The notes: generated from the sequence alone by a model not told the origin. DNA of 64,000 nucleotides from Strongylocentrotus droebachiensis (GCA_035222895.1 JAVYIG010005379.1:1-64000), one strand, 5' to 3'; positions 35,201 through 44,482 are shown, counted from the stretch's first letter. Numbers and translations are program-made.

Positions 35201-35440
35201 AGTGTCCTTGGAATTATAAAAAGACACCATTTTCAGTATTACACTTGTTTTACTAGATCATAATTAGGCTTACAGTGAATGATAAAAAAGAGCCCTTACT
35301 GATTTTCCCTTGTCATCGACGAAATCATGGTCGTGATCATTGTTGAGAGGAAGACGTTCGTCGTCGACTGTCGTCGTTAATACGGCGACAGCTAAGCAGA
35401 GTAACAGGTAACCAGAGCTCAGGTAAATCCCTTTCATCAT
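16511..35440 (-). CDS. Astacin-like pseudoprotease with EGF and three CUB domains (ten exons, complete)
   Basis: Joined exons: 35440-35300, 33352-33079, 31647-31515, 30335-30263, 24929-24735, 23307-23034, 21235-21153, 19337-18862, 18283-17912, 16703-16511. They total 2214 nt (737 residues plus TAG), and every junction keeps phase. Order: signal peptide (about 1-24), propeptide with LGDI (aspartate-switch-like, D90) and furin-type RTKR (112-115), astacin domain (116-314), EGF-like (about 314-352), CUB1 (about 365-470), CUB2 (about 475-590), CUB3 (about 595-715). This is the blastula protease 10/SpAN architecture with one extra CUB. Active astacins have HExxHxxGxxH plus a Met-turn Tyr; here these read R213-Q214-x-x-H217...N223 and MHG (G269), so two zinc histidines, the catalytic Glu and the Tyr are gone. 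The four astacin cysteines (SCINF, SSCSSY, KGCRN, YGCP) remain. Expected to be secreted; inferred role is non-catalytic binding or regulation. A recently inactivated pseudogene is the alternative, but ten intact exons argue against it. Exon calls were made by eye. Confidence 0.88.
16870..16960 (+). mobile_element. SINE body fragment
   Basis: TTTTGCCACTCTCCACCCATGCGATTGAAATGGGTACCC matches in parts (GCCACTCTCCACCC) the SINE body at about 36229; the tRNA-like head is missing. Confidence 0.4.
17630..17850 (+). pseudogene. Possible Cys-rich/EGF-like exon relic, antisense in the GC-AG intron
   Basis: After a CCCCAG acceptor-like site the plus-strand frame reads CPQNGSFNGWCRHYSVDEGL, then further regularly spaced cysteines, LLKCMPECN, a TGA, and CYGEIDTSCAMATEM. 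The end loosely resembles the EGF end of exon 6 (LLPTCECAC...GTNCDMA). It may be a decayed inverted copy of an EGF exon from a related gene. The in-frame TGA and missing partner exons make it a weak call. Confidence 0.25.
17912..18283 (-). CDS. Astacin-like gene exon 9: end of CUB2 and start of CUB3, with GC donor
   Basis: A 372-nt exon with acceptor CCCAATTTCAG; phase 2 in, phase 2 out. It completes CUB2 (FCNQCVPKEEIISATNMMKI, ending ASFSATYRAVEI) and starts CUB3 (KGYIQSPRYPRAYRRWMCCQ). The frame runs on past the donor, but the only junction that fits the next CUB segment in phase is AATAAG before GCAAGT (17911-17906), a consensus GC-AG intron donor. Confidence 0.85.
18862..19337 (-). CDS. 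Astacin-like gene exon 8: rest of CUB1 and most of CUB2
   Basis: A 476-nt exon (acceptor TTTTTAAAG, donor GTAAGT; phase 0 in, phase 2 out). CUB1 continues with ISVQFTDFNLQPGNTACTND and YLDIF, then SCGS and the GFSLMYTI ending. CUB2 starts at CNVSFNSSVGEITNYVSESP and runs to VEVYLGDG-like IEVYLGDGTSTPIQ. The beta-strand pattern and cysteine spacing are those of CUB domains. Confidence 0.88.
19450..19945. repeat. Inverted pair of GGGGTAGTTGTCC-type arrays in an astacin-gene intron
   Basis: About 19450-19620 carries CCCCCGGACAACTA-type units and about 19687-19945 the complementary GGGGGTAGTTGTCC units (unit 14-15 bp), separated by about 66 bp. The core GGGGTAGTTGTC is the same as in the satellite at 1-11.5 kb. 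The transcript of intron 7 could fold here. Confidence 0.85.
20514..21072. mobile_element. Truncated second copy of the mariner-type MITE joined to a long palindrome
   Basis: 20514-20850 matches 14181-14500 (CAGTGCGTCCCAGAAAAAAC and the GTTTAAAGTAGTGCTTGCAT end) but the 3' terminal repeat is absent. Instead 20850-21055 is a palindrome with arms of about 100 nt (TTATTAAACGAATTCGTTTT and its partner), and CCTTGCATTTCC reappears inverted at about 21045. The whole sits 80 bp from exon 7 of the astacin-like gene. Confidence 0.65.
21153..21235 (-). CDS. Astacin-like gene exon 7: start of CUB1
   Basis: An 83-nt exon found by phase matching (phase 1 in, phase 0 out), with acceptor ACAATAG and donor GTAAGA. 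It encodes HDGLTGTIFSPNYPSNYNPD and then TICQYIIT, matching the start of a CUB domain (G-x-I-x-SP-x-YP-x-x-Y ... C-x-x-x-I). The first canonical CUB cysteine, expected in a CGG-like position, is replaced by HDG. Confidence 0.85.
21480..22740. repeat. Diverged tandem repeat, period about 150-165 bp
   Basis: Recurrent blocks: TATGACCTTTGACCCTATAAA, GGCAGCATCACCAAA, AAGATGTGTAGATTTTACCA, AGATACACCTCCATACAAAA and GAAATGTGGCAGTTATA. The GTGGCAG-type marker occurs near 21792, 21944, 22193, 22508 and 22678. The array ends in a short (CGG)n run at 22697-22716. It lies in intron 6 of the astacin-like gene. Confidence 0.8.
23034..23307 (-). CDS. Astacin-like gene exon 6: end of astacin domain and EGF-like domain
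   Basis: A 274-nt exon (acceptor CTTTAG, donor GTAAGA; phase 0 in, phase 1 out). It starts YQSKDGVLPTI, the usual stretch after the Met-turn, passes FYDLKKLNLAYGC, the classic C-terminal end of the astacin fold, and continues into an EGF-like domain with the cysteine-rich core LPTCECACKPQYTGTNCD. Confidence 0.9.
23379..23723. mobile_element. 345-bp MITE with TAGTGCGGTATGGTATGT ends
   Basis: It begins TAGTGCGGTATGGTATGT and ends ACATACCGTACCACACTA (two mismatches). Internally GATGGGGTTCGAATTTTC pairs with GAAAATTTGAACCCCATC. A poly(A) run lies at 23640-23664. Confidence 0.65.
24447..24620 (+). mobile_element. tRNA-derived SINE, second type
   Basis: The head CCGTGGCCTAGTGGTTAAGG contains a perfect A box (TGGCCTAGTGG). 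The B box is degraded (TTTGATTCCTGGCGGAGAC), and TCCG/CGGA ends can pair as a remnant acceptor stem. Confidence 0.5.
24735..24929 (-). CDS. Astacin-like gene exon 5: degenerate zinc-binding site
   Basis: A 195-nt, phase-0 exon (acceptor ATTGACAG, donor GTAAGT) for residues 208-272. The block FGEISRQIYHALGFYNEEQR aligns to the HExxHALGFxHExxR active site of astacins: first His is Arg, Glu is Gln, second His kept, third His is Asn. The next residues, RADRDNYIRIEIANVL, are otherwise canonical. The Met-turn reads DYSSIMHGSS; the Tyr that normally follows MH is Gly. Confidence 0.92.
26181..26500 (-). pseudogene. Uncharacterised element-encoded ORF fragment, beyond the palindrome
   Basis: The minus-strand frame reads RPAAFFIGSLLSNTNMTHAM and later VVDSLRRKVIQTFEALGIDL, a helical, protein-like sequence with no family I can name. 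It probably continued the C2H2 frame before the palindrome inserted. It ends in the left terminal region of the element. Confidence 0.4.
26488..26702. repeat. Near-perfect palindrome of about 215 bp splitting the element ORF
   Basis: Arms of about 100 nt: ATGAACATGACAGACAATGA to GACACCTG on one side, and CAGGTG... to the matching TCATTGTCTGTCATATTCAT on the other. The centre is ACAGGTGAATATGCATGTGACACCTGT. Confidence 0.85.
26684..26974 (-). pseudogene. C2H2 zinc-finger protein fragment (element-encoded)
   Basis: The frame contains MPHLHLVCGQGGCPSSFTTF then NSYRKHLLNQH, a C2H2 finger (C-x4-C ... H-x4-H), followed by an acidic linker (EEPEPEVVQ, DDDDD). I start it at the Met of MPHLHLV (about 26974), although the frame is open further upstream. 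It ends as it enters the palindrome at 26488-26702. Such N-terminal single fingers occur in transposon-encoded proteins; function unknown. Confidence 0.5.
27063..27449. repeat. Three 129-bp tandem copies
   Basis: The start CACAACAGTCAGCTCCTTTG occurs at 27063, 27192 and 27321, and copies are essentially identical, including GTAGCCCGGGTGCAAGTGC. Near-identity implies recent duplication. Confidence 0.95.
29234..29425 (-). mobile_element. tRNA-derived SINE (minus strand)
   Basis: Reading on the minus strand: GTGTCGTGGTTTAGTGGTTC (A-box region), then GGGTTCGAATCCCAGCCCGG (perfect B box). The body resembles the copy at 15349. Confidence 0.7.
30263..30335 (-). CDS. Astacin-like gene exon 4: CSSYIGR segment
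   Basis: A short 73-nt exon between acceptor TTCATTTCAG and donor GTAAGT; phase 2 in, phase 0 out. It encodes SCSSYIGRVPPIQPQPIDLA followed by KGCRN, aligning to the astacin GCWSYVGRxGGxQxIxLxxGC block with both cysteines kept. The usual GG after the Arg is replaced by proline-rich VPPIQPQP. Confidence 0.87.
30836..32862 (+). repeat. Cluster of poly(G) runs and microsatellites
   Basis: Runs of about 9-22 G at 30838-30860, 31008-31022, 31064-31072, 32030-32038, 32238-32248, 32376-32390, 32641-32651, 32676-32690, 32787-32807 and 32845-32856. There are also (CCA)n at 31108-31133, (ATC/ATT)n at 31300-31440 and a GA/GT stretch at 32160-32250. The coding-strand transcript of the astacin-like gene would read C runs. 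Exon 3 lies inside this cluster. Confidence 0.9.
31515..31647 (-). CDS. Astacin-like gene exon 3: N-terminal astacin subdomain
   Basis: The acceptor is TTTCTCATCAG and the donor GTAAGG; phase 1 in, phase 2 out. The translation includes VIEETMQYISNRSCINF, matching the conserved astacin helix I-x-x-A/T-M-x-x-I-x-x-x-T/S-C-I-x-F, which holds the first structural cysteine. It ends in VDFQNSASS, joining to CSSYIGR of the next exon. Confidence 0.85.
33079..33352 (-). CDS. Astacin-like gene exon 2: propeptide and mature N-terminus
   Basis: Residues 48-138. The acceptor is TTGCTCTTCCAG and the donor GTGAGT (phase 1). It carries NPGDVILGDIRLTEEQ, resembling the astacin propeptide FxGD aspartate switch, then GGRTKR, a furin-type (RxKR) cleavage site. 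The mature start NFVALSLFQWPDATLTYEID matches the usual astacin N-terminus (WP...YxID). The furin site implies processing in the secretory pathway. Confidence 0.9.
34062..34229. mobile_element. MITE-like palindrome with a telomere-like core
   Basis: Arms of about 38 nt (CGGCGTCATTTTTTTCTGCG ... GGCACAGATTGGGG) are inverted at 34190-34229. The loop holds several CCCTAA units (34128-34161). Confidence 0.7.
35300..35440 (-). CDS. Astacin-like gene exon 1: start codon and signal peptide
   Basis: Residues 1-47. The frame opens with two consecutive ATG codons (the upstream one is chosen), a Lys, then a hydrophobic core YLLLCLAVAVLTTTV, a typical signal peptide. An acidic/His stretch (NNDHDHDFVDD) follows. 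It ends GGG AAA TCA before GTAAGG (donor 35299-35294) in phase 0, matching the phase-0 start of the next exon. The 5' UTR and promoter were not defined; I saw no clear TATA box upstream. Confidence 0.8.
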
Positions 35441-36148
35441 TGTTTCGTTCCGGCGTTTCGGCAAAGCGACGAGATTCTCCAAACCAACGGAGTGACAGTA
35501 GTAAGCAGTCCTTGCATTAAGGCGGAGACTAGAATTAATGAATTTGCCTGAGTGTAGCAAGGAAAGAAGGTACACCGAGAAAGAAAACTACCCCCGCAAT
35601 TTTACCATAAAAATTATTCACCCGCAAATAATAAAGGCTGTTCCAAAGAGTGACTTTGTATTATTATTGTTTTTCGTTTTTTCGTTTTTCAGTGCGACTT
35701 TAATTCAAAACCATACAGACACAAAAAGAATAATGACAACCCCAATTCGGCCTAGTTATAGAAAAATGACAATGGCAAAGGTTGACGAGGTGGTTTATGA
35801 AATGCTGTCGCCCGTGAATTTGTAGTCTTGCTTACTTTAAGGAATACGTACCATGACGTGTACTTTTTGATAATTACAAAATACTATGCTTATTATTTCT
35901 TAGTATTTTGGCCCACTTTAACGATCGCTTTTTCTTGATGGTCGTGATTCTATTTTTTATTGAGTACTATCGATGTGAAAAAATAATACATGCAGTTTAA
36001 GTATATTTCTAATCTAGGTTGTTGTTTTTTAATAAAAAGATTTGAGGGCCTCACAATTTGTCCAGCTTTGCTTACTTTTTAGCTCCAGGTCTGTCTAGGA
36101 TAGTCCTTTTTGTATGTTTGTGTAATTGTTGCCTTTAAGTTTGCAACG

Positions 36149-37885
36149 GAAGTGGTATAGTGGTTCATTCATTTGACCCTCGATCCAAGGGTTTACGGTT
36201 CTTTGGCCAAACATCAATACAAATTTGCCACTCTCCACCCAGGTGTTAGTGGAGATCTGTCAAATTAGTGTGTAAAAATCATTGCAGGCAATGGCGTTGC
36301 CAGAGGGGTGGGGTGGGGTGCGACACCCCCACCTGTCAGGATTTTGTCGGTAAAATTGCGCTGCCGTCGGAAAACATGAGAAAAGGGTGAGGGAAAACAT
36401 GAGAGGGAAAGAAAAGAAAGGAAAAGAAAGGAAAGAGAAGAGAAGAAAGATAGGGAAAAAGAGAAAGGAGAGGGAAAAAAGTAAAAGAAAAGAAAGAAAA
36501 GAAAGAAAAAAAAGGAAGAAAGAAAAGAAAGAAGCCTAAAGGAGAAAAGGGAAAAAAAAGGAAAAAAAGAGAAAATGAAACTAAAGAAGCATAGGGGGGG
36601 GGGTAAAGAGAGGAGAGAGAGAGAGAGGGATAAGAGCATGAGAGAGGACGGGTGGGATAAAGAGAGAGCGAGGGGGGGGTTGATGGGTGGAGTCATCTTG
36701 TCGAGGGAGCAAGAAAGATACGCATAGATAATGTTGCTGTGTCTGGTCATCTGTGTCGGTATTCTCGCTCACTCGACCCTCGTGTACTATATTAATGCAG
36801 AAGTTTGAACTCATGTATTGTACTTTGAAACGTAAAGTATATTACACTGATGGACGTTATGTATGTTTAAAATATGTATGTTTGAAATATGATATAGAAA
36901 TCAATAAATAAACTCAAATCAAATCAGATGTATAATGTCGGTCGGCCGTCGAATTATGTTTTCCTACGATCTGTGACTTTTTATCCGCTGTGACGACTTC
37001 GAGAGAGACTATACAACTATAATGCTTGTAAATATTCACTTCTGAATGACAAACGCCTATAAACTAAAACAACAACAACAACAACAATTGTATTTTCTCG
37101 AAGTTTCACTAGCAATCATTAAAAGCCATTGTCAATAAGCCAGTTCATGGTTGCAGTCTGAGCATGAGCAGATAAAAGTCATTGCAGACCAAATTATGAA
37201 ATAAACGGAGACAAAATACTGGATACGTGCTCATGAAAGTTATGTAATCATTATTCATTTATGCACAATCAGTGCACTCCATGATACACAGGTGGAGGTA
37301 TTCTTTGAAAAGGGGGAAACGAAGGCTATTTATGTAGCACCTCCATCGCTGTAGGAGTGATTATTTCAAAATGTACAAAGTGAAACCTCTACATGTTTTG
37401 AAGATCTGTGGATATTCGGAGTCATTTGGGCCATGTGCTCACCGTGAACTGGTCTATTATCATTTCCATTGTCAACCTTACTATAATATCAGCAAAAGAA
37501 AAAAAAAGGGGTTCAAAAATTGCCCCATCCAGCTTCGAACCCAGGACCGAATAGCTGCACACCTAGGTTGCACATGAGATAGCTGTAATGCTTACTAGTC
37601 TTGACGAAATAAACAGTATATTTATGAGGTCAAGGGAAAATGACCATGTGCGCATGCGCAGGTAAAGCTAGTTCGTGGGGAAAATTAGCCCCGGCCCCCC
37701 GTTTATAGGGTTACATTTTTAGACATTGGCACATTGGCATTAATGTATTTGTCGGTAATTAGTGGCCTCTACACCCCCGCCCCCCCCCCCCCCACTGAAA
37801 AACTTGTCTAGCGACGCCCCTGATTGCAGGGCCCTCAGAAAGAACAGCACTGGTGCTGATGAGGCCTTCCTGGGTAAACAAAATT
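36149..37885 (+). mobile_element. tRNA-derived SINE split by a hAT-like element
   Basis: The left part 36149-36288 has AGTGGTATAGTGGTTCATTC and TTGCCACTCTCCACCCAGGT; the right part 37831-37885 has AGAAAGAACAGCACTGGTGC and GATGAGGCCTTCCTGGGT. The order matches the intact copy at 15349-15590, so the two halves belong to one SINE. Confidence 0.78.
36289..37822. mobile_element. hAT-like non-autonomous element, 8-bp target duplication
   Basis: It is flanked by ATTGCAGG on both sides (36281-36288 and 37823-37830). Ends: CAATGGCGTTGCCAGAGG at the left, and right end reading CAGGGGCGTCGCTAGACAAG on the other strand, giving imperfect inverted repeats. No transposase was seen. The interior has a GAAA-rich purine tract (36395-36680). 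The same kind of end (CAGTGGCGTAGCGCGGGCAG) appears at about 48136. Confidence 0.8.
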
Positions 37886-37889
37886 ATTA

Positions 37890-39090
37890 TTGTCTATTAT
37901 AATCATAATACACACGCATTCCAATTCAGAAATGAATAGACTCAGAGTGGAAATAATACATAAGAAGAATGGAGGTAAAATGACCACAGAATTCCATCTC
38001 GTGTTTATGAATGCTATCATTGTTTGTTAAAGGTGTACGTGTCAGAGATATTCATTGAGCTGTAAACATAAATACGACAAAAGAAAAAAAGACTATTTCT
38101 ATAGCAAGATTTGACCTCGATAACAAACCTAGCAAGACAAGCAAACACTCTGTAATTATGACGTTTAAATATATTTCAGGAGCTAATAAATGGTAAATAA
38201 GTTCTGCTCTACTTCACATTCCCCTGACCTTGGAAAAGACCTACCTTTTAAAAGTGCAGTCTTTTTTGAGAATTTTTTGAGTTTGTATAGAATTGAACGT
38301 TTTGTCCTATTTCACGGATAACGATTTGTATACTATGATTACAACTATAAATCGGTGTCGTAAAGTTTATGTGGAACTGGTACCAAATACTAATAATAAC
38401 AACCACTTGTGTATAGCGCTTAATACTACGTTTCTAAGCGCTTTACATTGTAATAAGTATTACATTGGTCACTGGATATTTATTTGCTAATCCACACATG
38501 ATAGTGCATACGCTCCGCTCCCTGGGGAGTATGCCGGTGCCATTTTACAAGCGCACACATCTTTCGTTATTGTAAAGCTATATCCACTACCTTTGGACCT
38601 AAACTTCAGGAAATAAATTTCATAGGACGGTATATAGTGAGCAAATAATTACCATTGGTGAAGGTAATGGGACTAACTATCACTTCCGAGGCGATCTGGA
38701 TAAAGCTATCTTTCCGACGCGAAGCACTGTCTTGTCGAAAAATTAGCCATTCGCCACTCCAACCCCCCCCCCCCACAACAACAACAAAAACAACAACAAC
38801 AACAACAACTAACAAACATACAAACATTTGTATATGTGATATCTTCTTTAATTCTATTGATATTTACAGGGAGAGTGTTCTTAAAAAGAATTGCTACTCC
38901 TCTTGAGTGGGACGTGTTAAAAGAGAAAAAAGATATGTTTAAATAGTAGTAAACCACCGTATTTGATTAAACATTTCTAGATTTCACGATACTTGCAATC
39001 TTGAATCCAGAAACTCTTCCTATATACATGTATACATCGGAATTATCTGTTTATAGCATTCATTACATGCAACTTCTCAACATTCAAAAC
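37890..39090. other. No gene; common short repeat
   Basis: Holds a GTATAGCGCTTAATAC...TTTCTAAGCGCTTTACATTG palindrome at about 38412-38455 (also seen in part near 17002) and a poly(C)-(CAA)n stretch at 38763-38810. Confidence 0.5.
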
Positions 39091-39099
39091 AGGTGATCA

Positions 39100-39291
39100 G
39101 GGGGCGTTTCATGAAACAATAATTAGTCGGTGGTTTTCACCGACTAATATCATGTTCACCGACAATTCTTTTGTCACCGACTATTTTCCAGGACTGTGAC
39201 TGGTCAAATTTAGTCAGCGCTGACTAAATTGTCGGTGAACATGATATTAGTCGGTGAAAACCACCGACTAATTGTTTCATGAAACGCCCCC
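39100..39291. mobile_element. MITE with GGGGGCGTTTCATGAAAC ends
   Basis: 192 bp. The arms contain ATTAGTCGGTGGTTTTCACC and ATATCATGTTCACCGACAAT with complements at the right. A related IR (GTTGATGAAACACCCCCC end) lies at about 40420-40555. Confidence 0.85.
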
Positions 39292-41497
39292 AGGTAGTTG
39301 GGAAACCAATGTGTCACACGAGTTTAATATGTAACCTCACTTCAAATGAATACCCTTTTCACTGCATAGTGGTAACCATTATACTTCTCTAAACCATTTC
39401 AGATCGCACATGCTATGACCATGGGCATAGTTATTTCACCAATCGAAAAATAAACAAGTTCGGTAATCTTTTGTTTCAAGTATGTTGTGACCAAATAAGT
39501 CACAAATTTTTCGATAACACAACTTGGTGATGGTCAGATTCCTGTTTAGTCTTTGTAACAAAGGAAAATATAAACATTTCACACCGTCTTGGGTTACCTT
39601 TTTAAAAACTCAACTGTTCTTACAACAGACTAATTTGTCTTCAACACAGATAACGTGTAAGATCTACTTCATGGACACCAGTGTAGATCACGTTTATGAA
39701 CATGGGACTAAGCATTTCTAGCGAAAACTACTAGATTGCGTGGGCAAACCTTCCCTCACCTTCCAGTTCAATTTTTTTGGGCCAAAATCACTGCTTGAAT
39801 GATTCATTTAGCCCACCGCACAAACAAACAAGGGAAACGCTCCTGGCGCCTGCATTACGCAATTTGATATGATGAAAAATTATGGGATATTAATTGATAT
39901 TTATCTTAAATAACGTTCGGTTTAATAAAAGAAAAGTTATTTGCTTAAAAATGAGAGGGCGCTAATTCAGAACCATATCCATACTTTGACCCGCGCCCGC
40001 AACCCACCGTCGGTGCGGTATGCAATTGTAATGTGCAGCAGTTTGCCGTGAATCCCGTGAGAAAGTGTCTTCGTTTTTAGGAAAAATACTCCAAAAAAGA
40101 TCAGAAGAAATTGACACAAAACAGGTAAGAAACATATTACAACTTTTAAATCATGACCATTATCTGAACAATTGATCAAGATTAATGTTTTAGTAGGGTA
40201 TATCTCCACGCCAGAGTTACTGGTCAAAGTATGGATATGATTCTGAATTAGCGCAAATGATAGGAATAAATTTCTTCTTCCAAAAAACAAAGTTTTTATC
40301 AATAGAATTAGTATTGTTAAAGAAAAACGGAATTGACTTACTTTTCAAGGACTCTCTTGCAGTAGTTTAGCGATGTCATTTTGTGATCGATTAACTCCAA
40401 ATTGACTAGCCTTGATTACAGAGCCCTAAGATCTATTTTTTTAGCTTAAAATCGATTTGATGAAACAGTTTACAAGTATCTTAAGCTAAAATCGATTCGG
40501 CCTTAAAATTGATTTTTAAAATCGAAATCAATTTTAGTTGATGAAACACCCCCCAGGTACTCAGTTACTACACATGGGTCGGGAGTGGCAAATGTTAATG
40601 TCTCGCCAAACGACAGAGTAAAGAAGTAGGAACCCGACATCCTTGTGATCCAAAGTCCGGTGATTCATCAACTATAGACCACAGCAATTCACTTTAAAGA
40701 AACCTGCATATTTCAGCCCTATAGGGTAGGTGCAGGGAATTGGAGACCGCAGGGAATCGGAGACCATCAAGCTTGAACCCATCACTGTATGTCCGTGTTG
40801 GCTCCTATTGCTATAGCGCCATTCGTGGCCTTTAACAACACTATATCCAATTCATTTCGAAGTCTTAATGTGCTCTTTCTCCGAGAAAATTGGCAAAATT
40901 GACCAAGGTAACCAATTTTGATCGTAAAATTTTGCTCTGATATAAAAACACAATTTTCACTGAATGTTGTGGTGTATGCAGATGTTTAGGAGTGGCTCTT
41001 AAAAAGTACTTTTAAAATGAAGTTTATGAAGTGTGCCAACCATCACAGAAATTTTTATTAACATTATGAATGGTGTCTGATCAGAAATGTGTGCAGGCAA
41101 TGGGGGACACCAGGTCCAAGATTTATTATTATTATTATTATTATATACATTTATTGGTATATAATGATCGACCAGCAGCACAAGGCTGAAAGGGTCAATT
41201 TACAAAGGTACAGTGATGTTAGTTATATACATGTACAATATACGAAACATAGTAAATAAATCTGTAACATAATGACAACACAGCAGAATTATATTGCGTT
41301 CGCTTATGTACATTACGTGAAAGGATGTACTAGCAGAAGATATACAAGAGCAGGGGAAGGTATACATGGATCATGAAAGTGAGAGTGATAAAGCGAATGG
41401 AGTAGAGAGAGAGAGAGAGAGAGGATGGGAGAAAAGGGGAGGTACAAAGAGAAAAATGAAGAGAGAAAGAGAGAGATAGACAGAGAGAAAGAGAGAG

Positions 41498-41529
<32 letters not shown>

Positions 41530-42021
41530 CAGGGAATGGAATGATCATAATTAATAAACTTATTATTCCTAATTACATGTAATACATTAATGAAAATTAG
41601 GAGAGTCAGATTTCGGCGAGACAACAATTCATACAAGAACATGCTAGAAGAGAGAAAAGGGAAGGTTAAAAGAAAAAAAGGAGAGAAGTTTGAAGAGAGA
41701 GAAAGAGGGAGAGAGAGAGAGAGAGAGATGGGGGTCGTTTGTTGTGAATTTCGAGTATGCCGAGGATAGTTAATGACCCGATGCTGGTTGGTTAATTGTC
41801 CATGTACAGAAATATTGTGGGCCACATTGTTTTAAAATCGTTTCAAAACTACAGTAATTTCATTGGCTGCATATATCTCTTCCAAAAAGTGTTTGAACTA
41901 ACCATAACAATCCCATTTTCATTCAAATTGTATTTAAAATGTCTTGATTTGTAACCGTCCCTTATTGCCTGCACATGTAGGTAATGAGAGACCTTTGGTG
42001 CTGACGTCATTAATTTTTTTT

Positions 42022-42420
42022 CTTCATTTCATTTCATTTCATTTATTTCCACTTCTCATAAAAACATATAACAATTTACATACAATATCTGATTAAACAC
42101 AACAAAACAAAACAAGAAAATAACATAACAATATTTAAAGAATTTGTAGCACCTATAACTTATACTTGAGACTGTGGTGGAGCCAACAAAGGCCACTGAC
42201 CTGTCAAGGGCTGGTCTCCAGGAATAAATTAATAATAGGTAGGTACAGAACATCATTGTTATCTTATTAATCAGTTTCATCATGCCCACAATTTTGTTAC
42301 CAAATAAAGAGAAGAAGTTACTGAAGAGAATACAAAACTTTCTGTATGCGTAACATTTGTCATGTTTATGTAAATTATGTAAATGTGCTTAAGGGTTTCC
42401 GATTCCCTGCACTACCCTAT
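42022..42420 (-). mobile_element. Possible LINE 3' end with GAAAT tail
   Basis: On the minus strand a region with CTGGAGACCAGCCCTTGACA runs to a (GAAAT)n-like tail (42022-42045 in plus coordinates), as in 3' ends of CR1/L2-type LINEs. No coding match. A similar tail with (ATT)n lies near 41110-41165. Confidence 0.35.
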
Positions 42421-42592
42421 GCTTTCACTTACGATTCTTCATGTTCTTAACCAATGATCCAATGCTGGTCGTCTTCTGAAAAATTGAATTAATTTGAATT
42501 TGAAATGAAATCATAAATGCATAATCGGGATTAAGGGTGACAGAGGGGGAGAAAAGAATTTGAGAGTTAGGCACAGTCAAGAATGGAAGTGA

Positions 42593-42628
<36 letters not shown>

Positions 42629-42924
42629 GGAGCGAAAGATGAACAGAGAGGAATGAAGAAAAGAAGAAATTATATTGAACCGCAGTTGTTATTAGGCTAC
42701 GATAAGTGATGCTCCCTAAAAATACCACATGCACCTAGGGGCCACTTTCATCCACAAGACCAATCAGCTACGAAAATCGTTATTTCAATTTCTCTGGCAA
42801 TGACCTTGAAATGACGTCATCGCTCATGATGCACATTTGCCCTTCATTTTCCACTCTACTTTCCATTAAGCAAGGAGAAGAGCGAGATTGGCAGACAGAA
42901 AATACACACTGTCTGAAGACTTAA

Positions 42925-43140
42925 AGCCACACTGCACTACTTATAGCTACTTGCTCCCTCTATAACTCTATAACAAATAATGCATAATCGGTGACCATTG
43001 GTCCCCCATGATCCTCTTTTTCTTATGTTAATTGAGAGCTGATTTGATGAGATAACCACTTGTCCAGTGACCTTGCAGGGTAGTCTAATCCCTCCTGTTC
43101 ACTAGTATTGATGGGCTTTAAAGGCATCGTTTAACATTGT
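42925..43140 (-). mobile_element. Short dispersed element, copy 1 of 3
   Basis: It shares GATCCTCTTTTTCTTATGTT, GAGAGCTGATTTGATGAGAT and the CTGCACTAC...GCTACTTG end (in reverse orientation) with 60935-61150 and 63385-63600. It looks like a MITE or SINE of about 200 bp. Confidence 0.75.
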
Positions 43141-43613
43141 TAAATCTGAGATGCATGGCCCTACGTGTTATCAGTGTCTGTGATATGGTGTAATATTGAA
43201 GCCTTAAAAAAAATGCGCTTCAAAATGATCATGAAGTGCCCCCAAAAAAGTAAAAATCTTTGAGTGACCGGTTTTACCATATATATTTTCCCCAATAGAC
43301 TGTAGTGTTATAAAAACCGTAAGGAAAACGAAAAATGAAATTTCGATTTCCAATCATAAATATCTTGATAATCGGACAGGCAATCGGATTCCTGACTGAC
43401 CTAGTAAAGGTTTCAAATTATGCTTGCAGCATGAGCTAAATCCAGGATTTCGTTTCAGAATTTGAGGCAATGCCACCAAGTCACTTTAAACGAAAGGGAG
43501 AAGAGATGGATTCAATGAGAGGAAAGATAATGGGAAATAAATGTGGCATGGCGCTGAAGGGTATGCAACATTAATGTGTGTGTGATGATAATGATAAGAC
43601 GGCTCGGTGTAAA

Positions 43614-43870
43614 AATGTCAGAGGAAAAAATGTCAGAGGTAAAAATGTCAGAGGTAAAAATGTCAGAGGTAAAAATGTCTGAGGTAAAAATGTCAGAGGA
43701 AAAAATGTCAGAGGTAAAAATGTCAGAGGTAAAAATGTCAGAGGAAAAAATGTCAGAGGTAAAAATGTCAGAGGTAAAAATGTCAGAGGTAAAAATGTCA
43801 GAGGTAAAAATGTCAGAGGTAAAAATGTCAGAGGAAAAAATGTCAGAGGTAAAAATGTCAGAGGTATAAA
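43614..43870 (+). repeat. 15-bp minisatellite AAAATGTCAGAGGTA (forward)
   Basis: About 17 units of AAAATGTCAGAGGTA, with GGAA replacing GGTA in some. It reads as MSEVK repeats in one frame, but there is no evidence of a gene. The same unit is present in reverse complement at 46856-47083. Confidence 0.97.
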
Positions 43871-44187
43871 TGTGGCAAGTTTGTTATAGTTACACCCGGG
43901 TTATATATTAGGCTTATCGAAAAAGAACAGCGAGGGATATTCTGCAGTTGTTATTTCACCGCTGCTTTATTTTCCACTTTCCCAGTTTAAATTTATTTAC
44001 CTTTCGGCCCCAAATGGTGGCTTTTTGCCCGATTATTGCCGAAGGAAGACGGGGGGGGGGGGGGAGGGTATTCTTCTTCTGGGGCACGGTGACCTGGCTG
44101 CTCTCCCCCTTCCTCTTATATTATGCTTTGCTAATACATCCTTACGAACAGTGGTCAATGCCTAGGCAGAGCAGGCAGACTAATGGT

Positions 44188-44482
44188 ATATGGTTTCTTC
44201 TCCGAGTTTCGCGCCTTGCAAGCAATCATCAGGCAATTGATAGCATTCTTAAACATGATTATCCTACAACCTTGGTACAAATACCCCTAAAATAAGACTT
44301 AACTAATAAAATACAATTAGAATTACTCATAAGTAATTCTTATTATATTGTATTCAGGTATTGTATTAGTTAAGTCTTATTTTGAGCGTATTTGTACCAA
44401 GGTTGCAGAGGAATCATGTAAGACTGTATCAGTTGTCTGATGATCGCTTGCAAGGCGTGAAACTCGGAGTAGCAACCATGCA
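44188..44482. mobile_element. Palindromic element of about 295 bp
   Basis: Arms of about 115 nt: CTCCGAGTTTCGCGCCTTGC, CAACCTTGGTACAAATA and AATAAGACTTAACTAATA on the left, each inverted on the right. Confidence 0.8.

Noticed and set aside
43576-43869. MSEVK-repeat protein
   Set aside because: Pure 15-bp minisatellite (a multiple of three keeps frames open); the inverted array gives a similar frame and no promoter or splice context is seen.
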